DNA from: DAOUET01 sp034430155
Lineage (GTDB): Bacteria; Chloroflexota; Anaerolineae; Anaerolineales; UBA4823
NCBI GenBank assembly: GCA_034430155.1
Contig: DAOUET010000104.1
Coordinates: 1 to 36,129, forward strand
DNA length: 36,129 bases
Direction of reading: 5' to 3'
Shown: positions 33,761 to 36,129 of the stretch, piece after piece
Layout of the letters: every line of letters begins with the position of its first letter
Numbering within the stretch: the first letter of the stretch is position 1
Notes under the pieces: generated by a model
Database searches by the model: none
The model's input: only the letters and a program-made list of their open reading frames with translations
Told to the model about the DNA's origin: nothing
Position numbers and translations under genes: made by a program

Positions 33761-33820
33761 GTTCTCCTCTTTCGTTTCTAAGATATTGGCAACAATTCCA
33801 ATTAAAATAAGTGAAAAAGG

Positions 33821-34648
33821 TCATATGGTCTGCTCTGGGCGGTTTTGCCACGAAAGCAAGCGCGCTTCTAATAAAACCACCAGCCCATACAAGGCCAGGG
33901 CCATGACGATCAGGGCGAACACGGCGACAAATACCAAGGCTGTATCATATTGTCCACGAGCAACATTGATTAGAAAGCCCAGGCCACGGTCTGCGCCTAC
34001 AAACTCTCCTACCACTGCTCCGATCACCGACAAAGTTGCCCCGATGCGTAAACCACCCAGGAAAACTGGCAGGGCTGCTGTGACTTCAAGGTATCGAAAG
34101 GTTTGCCAACGGCTGGCATCCAATGAACGCATCAGATCATGCAGTTCTTCTGGAACGGAACGCAGACCAACAATGGTGTTGATCAATACGGGAAAGAAAA
34201 CGATCAGCGCACAAATCAACACCTTAGAGAACAATCCCGGACCAAACCAGATCACTAATAATGGAGCGATGGCGACGATGGGGATGGATTGGCTGGCAAC
34301 GATATAAGGAGCGAGAAGACGTTCAAAAGAGCGTGATTTTGCTAATAAATATCCCAAGGAGGTGGCCGAACTTACCCCTAGAAACAAGCCGGCCAAGACT
34401 TCCTCTAATGTATAGGCAGTGTTGCGCAGTAAGCTGCCGTCGATAAGAGCTTGTATCAACCGTTTCCAGACCAGTTCTGGTGGGGGTAAGATAAAGGCGG
34501 GAAATTTTCCCAAGTAAGCGACCAGGTACCAGAGCATAATCGCCAAGCCCAAGGACACGGTCAGGAGGTACACCCGGCGGCGCCGTAGGTTTCGCAGCGG
34601 AACAAGGTGAAATTTCTGTGTTTGTGTAAGGTCCATTTTTACCATCAT
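33821..34648 (-). CDS. ribX: ABC transporter permease, probable riboflavin uptake RibX
   Basis: The protein has 275 residues with about six membrane helices. The SsuC/TauC/ThiX-type EAA loop is visible around ELHDLMRSLDASRWQTFRYLEVTAALPVFLGGLRIG. It starts at 34648; another in-frame ATG 12 bases downstream is equally possible and neither has a strong ribosome binding site. It is the first gene after the FMN riboswitch and precedes the binding-protein gene by 60 bases. The substrate is inferred from the riboswitch. Confidence 0.85.
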   Translation of the reverse strand: MMVKMDLTQTQKFHLVPLRNLRRRRVYLLTVSLGLAIMLWYLVAYLGKFPAFILPPPELVWKRLIQALIDGSLLRNTAYTLEEVLAGLFLGVSSATSLGYLLAKSRSFERLLAPYIVASQSIPIVAIAPLLVIWFGPGLFSKVLICALIVFFPVLINTIVGLRSVPEELHDLMRSLDASRWQTFRYLEVTAALPVFLGGLRIGATLSVIGAVVGEFVGADRGLGFLINVARGQYDTALVFVAVFALIVMALALYGLVVLLEARLLSWQNRPEQTI

Positions 34649-34723
34649 GAGAATAGATGGGTTTCTGAGGGCTGTGTGAAAGTGGGTTTAATGCTTATCT
34701 CGCCAAGACGAAAAAATGCCTTG

Positions 34724-34754
34724 AAAAAAATGATGCCCCAAGAGTTCGGGGCAT
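34724..34754 (-). terminator. Second terminator-like hairpin of the riboswitch leader
   Basis: On the minus strand ATGCCCC (34754-34748) pairs perfectly with GGGGCAT (34739-34733) around an 8-base loop, followed by CA and seven T (34730-34724). It lies between the aptamer and the permease gene and can serve as a back-up to the first expression-platform hairpin. Confidence 0.65.
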
Positions 34755-34786
34755 GAGACAACTCAGGAGCGATGCAGGTCCCTGCT

Positions 34787-34821
34787 AGAAAAACTCCCGA
34801 AAACCAGTATTGGCTTTCGGG
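34787..34821 (-). terminator. Expression-platform terminator of the FMN riboswitch
   Basis: On the minus strand CCCGAAA (34821-34815) pairs with TTTCGGG (34802-34796), and three more pairs lie inside after one mismatch, with a 4-base loop. AGTTTTTCT follows. It comes ~45 bases after the aptamer, as expected for transcription attenuation when FMN is bound. Confidence 0.65.
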
Positions 34822-34865
34822 GCACGCGTCGTAGGATCTGCACCCTCCTCGAGGGAGGTTTACTT

Positions 34866-35010
34866 AACCTTCTTCCATCCGGACTATACCGTCGGCTCCG
34901 GAGTTTCACCGGATCGTGCGAAAACGAAAGGATCGCTTGCGCTCGTGGGCTTTACCACCGGTCGGGATTTGCCTGTTGTTATCTTGACAGCTCACCCTGC
35001 CCCGAAGGTT
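34866..35010 (-). promoter_or_regulatory. FMN riboswitch (RFN element)
   Basis: The aptamer is complete on the minus strand. P1 is AACCTTC (35010-35004) with GAAGGTT (34872-34866). The conserved blocks are CTTCGGGGCAGGGTGA at the 5' side, then CCCGACCGG(T)GGTAAAGCCC, GGTGAAACTCCGGAGCCGAC, and the 3' GGTATAGTCCGGATGGAAGAAG region. These are the hallmark RFN segments that bind FMN. It follows a near-perfect promoter and precedes two terminator-like hairpins and the transporter genes, so high FMN should switch the transporter off. Confidence 0.96.
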
Positions 35011-35030
35011 CATCTATTCTATTTGTATTT

Positions 35031-35059
35031 ATTATAATGCCTGAGAGAAGAATGGTCAA
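35031..35059 (-). promoter_or_regulatory. Sigma-70-type promoter of the riboswitch/transporter operon
   Basis: On the minus strand TTGACC (35059-35054) and a perfect TATAAT (35036-35031) are separated by exactly 17 bases. Transcription would start near 35024, about 14 bases before the riboswitch P1 helix. Confidence 0.8.
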
Positions 35060-35131
35060 ATACAAAGAGGAGAAATGCAACCAACCCCATTTGCCCGAGA
35101 ACTGACATCCACCCGTGATATATCTCAAAGA

Positions 35132-35437
35132 TTAACGCGTTAGCAAGGCAATCACTAGCCAAACAATTCCTAATAACAAAGCGGGTACAGCTAATCCGAC
35201 AATCAGGTTCAACAAACGGTTTTGTTGCCGGGTAATAACAGCCCCAGCGCCAATGATCTCCTCCAAGCTGGCAAGCACCCCTCCCAGGATAGCGCTCCAG
35301 AGCACCAGTGGAAAGAGACCGATCTGGTTTGCGAAATCGGGCAGGAATACGCCTACCAAAAGCCCAACAATGGCACCGGCAATAACACCCAACCACTGGC
35401 GTCCCCAATTTTGTTTGCTGCTCCTTTTCCGGGTCAT
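35132..35437 (-). CDS. Small three-helix membrane protein
   Basis: The protein has 101 residues with a basic N-terminus (MTRKRSSKQ) and three hydrophobic helices (about 15-32, 42-60 and 76-98). A GGAGAGGAA sequence lies ten or so bases before the ATG. It lies upstream of the riboswitch promoter on the same strand but is separated from the transporter by that promoter. No family is recognised. Confidence 0.5.
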   Translation of the reverse strand: MTRKRSSKQNWGRQWLGVIAGAIVGLLVGVFLPDFANQIGLFPLVLWSAILGGVLASLEEIIGAGAVITRQQNRLLNLIVGLAVPALLLGIVWLVIALLTR

Positions 35438-35733
35438 TATGGTGTAGCTTTCCTCTCCAGGGTTAAAACCAAAACACCGTCATTGTTGCTGGCAGTATAA
35501 TAAAGCATTACAGTGTTGTTCAGTATCTCGGATTAACCTTTATTCTAACGTGAATTCGTGATAATCCAAATTTATTTCCGGGATAAATTCGCATAAAAGA
35601 GAGCATCAAAGTCATCATGTCAACCCAAAGTAGAGATGTCCCCTTTATAGGGAACATCCACCGTAATCGTAGAGCCTGTGGGAAAGTGGTCAGTGTTCTT
35701 CTGTCCACTTTCCCACAGGCTATCTTGTACTCA
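35438..35733. other. Non-coding stretch beside an insertion sequence
   Basis: It is AT-rich and without a credible gene. It holds a short CCCTTTATAGGG palindrome at 35641-35652 and a perfect 17-bp inverted repeat at 35673-35721. It probably spans the boundary of the transposase-bearing element. Confidence 0.5.
35673..35721. repeat. Perfect 17-bp inverted repeat next to the transposase gene
   Basis: AGCCTGTGGGAAAGTGG (35673-35689) and its exact complement (35705-35721) flank a 15-base loop. The repeat ends 12 bases after the transposase stop, reading on its strand. CTGTGGGAAAGTGG-type sequences occur at insertion sequence ends, so the arms may be one element end facing a second copy; a terminator is the alternative, but no clear T run follows. 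Confidence 0.6.
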
Positions 35734-36129
35734 TCAATCGGAGGCTGCAACAGGTTCATACTGAGCCACCTCTGAAATAGGTTTACCGCTTACACGGTGT
35801 CCATATCTACGCCAAGGATGGTCTTTGCCAGGCTTGTGGGATTTCTTGAGTTTGTGATCGATAGCTTCACTGGACACCACTTCCGCCTGGCGTTGGGGTT
35901 TGTGATAGATGGTGTAATCGAGAGGTTGGTCTTTGTAGAGGATGGCGACTTCTCCTTGGGCATTTTCGCACACCATGACCGGCGCTTTGCGTATGGCATA
36001 GGTGGGGCGATGGGTCTGGATCTGATAGATGACATTGTGGTAGTGTACCGTCAGGTTCTTGGTCAGAGTGCGGGTCTCTTGATGGGTGAGGATGCGCTCC
36101 AGGTTATCGGAGGGCCGCAAAGACCGGTG
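35734..36129 (-). mobile_element. ISNCY/IS1202-like transposase, C-terminal part
   Basis: The frame is open at the right window edge and ends at 35734, giving 131 residues. The segment LRPSDNLERILTHQETRTL, then NLTVHYHNVIYQI, then VMVCENAQGEVAILYKDQPL resembles the C-terminal region after the DDE domain in ISNCY/IS1202-group transposases. The last ~45 residues, rich in Lys, His and Pro (KKSHKPGKDHPWRRYG), also fit that group. A TTG at 36120 is an internal Leu, not a start. Catalytic residues lie outside the window, so activity cannot be judged. Confidence 0.75.

Noticed and set aside
34810..35037. 75-residue plus frame over the riboswitch
   Set aside because: The bases are explained fully by the conserved FMN aptamer on the minus strand.
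35019..35408. 129-residue minus frame overlapping the three-helix protein
   Set aside because: It runs through the promoter of the riboswitch operon and has a Cys/Arg-rich translation; the 35132-35437 frame has clean helices and a ribosome binding site.
1..36129. CRISPR arrays, tRNA and rRNA genes
   Set aside because: No regularly spaced repeats and no cloverleaf or rRNA-like sequence were seen on either strand by eye.

Overview
The window reads as a chromosomal segment of a Chloroflexota bacterium, most likely of the Anaerolineae. The points in favour are signal-peptide lipoproteins with Pro/Thr-rich tethers instead of a Gram-negative envelope set, a System I (Ccm) maturation operon whose CcmE is of the Cys (CxxxY) type, a riboflavin ABC system of the RibXY type behind an FMN riboswitch, and fused cytochrome/Rieske genes. 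The taxonomic call is inference; no rRNA or tRNA gene was recognised.

Layout. 1-5150: accessory genes. These are the C-terminal part of a SLATT-type two-helix membrane protein, a small membrane protein, a sulfatase-fold enzyme with Thr at the nucleophile position plus a membrane partner, a ~1 kb non-coding stretch with a candidate small RNA, and a PilZ (c-di-GMP) protein. 5145-14304, minus strand: an almost complete cytochrome c maturation operon (ccmE, F, H, G, a CcmI-like gene, a diheme cytochrome lipoprotein, ccmA, B, C, D). It ends in a remnant of a dinucleotide-dependent reductase. 14564-16784, minus: a NarL-type response regulator and its histidine kinase. 17059-28230, plus: a long cytochrome operon. 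It encodes an octaheme lipoprotein with a collagen-like stalk, a tandem-duplicated module (nonaheme cytochrome plus membrane cytochrome b), a NapC-like multiheme anchor, a Rieske protein, a b6-type cytochrome b, and a subunit IV fused to seven cytochrome c domains. 28530-30695, plus: a decaheme lipoprotein made of two pentaheme halves with Ca-binding-like loops. 30791-31699, minus: a membrane protein with a zinc ribbon. 31950-35059, minus: a riboflavin-type ABC operon with its own promoter, FMN riboswitch and two terminator-like hairpins. 35734-36129, minus: the C-terminal part of an ISNCY/IS1202-like transposase.

How it fits together (inference). A quinol-oxidising, Rieske/cytochrome b complex with b6f-type heme spacing passes electrons to tethered c-type heme domains and then to surface multiheme lipoproteins. 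The seven cytochrome genes on the plus strand encode about 53 covalent heme sites. The adjacent Ccm operon supplies heme attachment. The kinase/regulator pair may control the cytochrome genes, because the two main plus-strand cytochrome transcripts start with the same promoter architecture: a pair of ACATTTGYCAC-like repeats and a TAATCT-17-TATAAT/A core. The whole resembles in logic, not in gene identity, the Cbc quinol:cytochrome oxidoreductase clusters of Geobacter that serve extracellular electron transfer.
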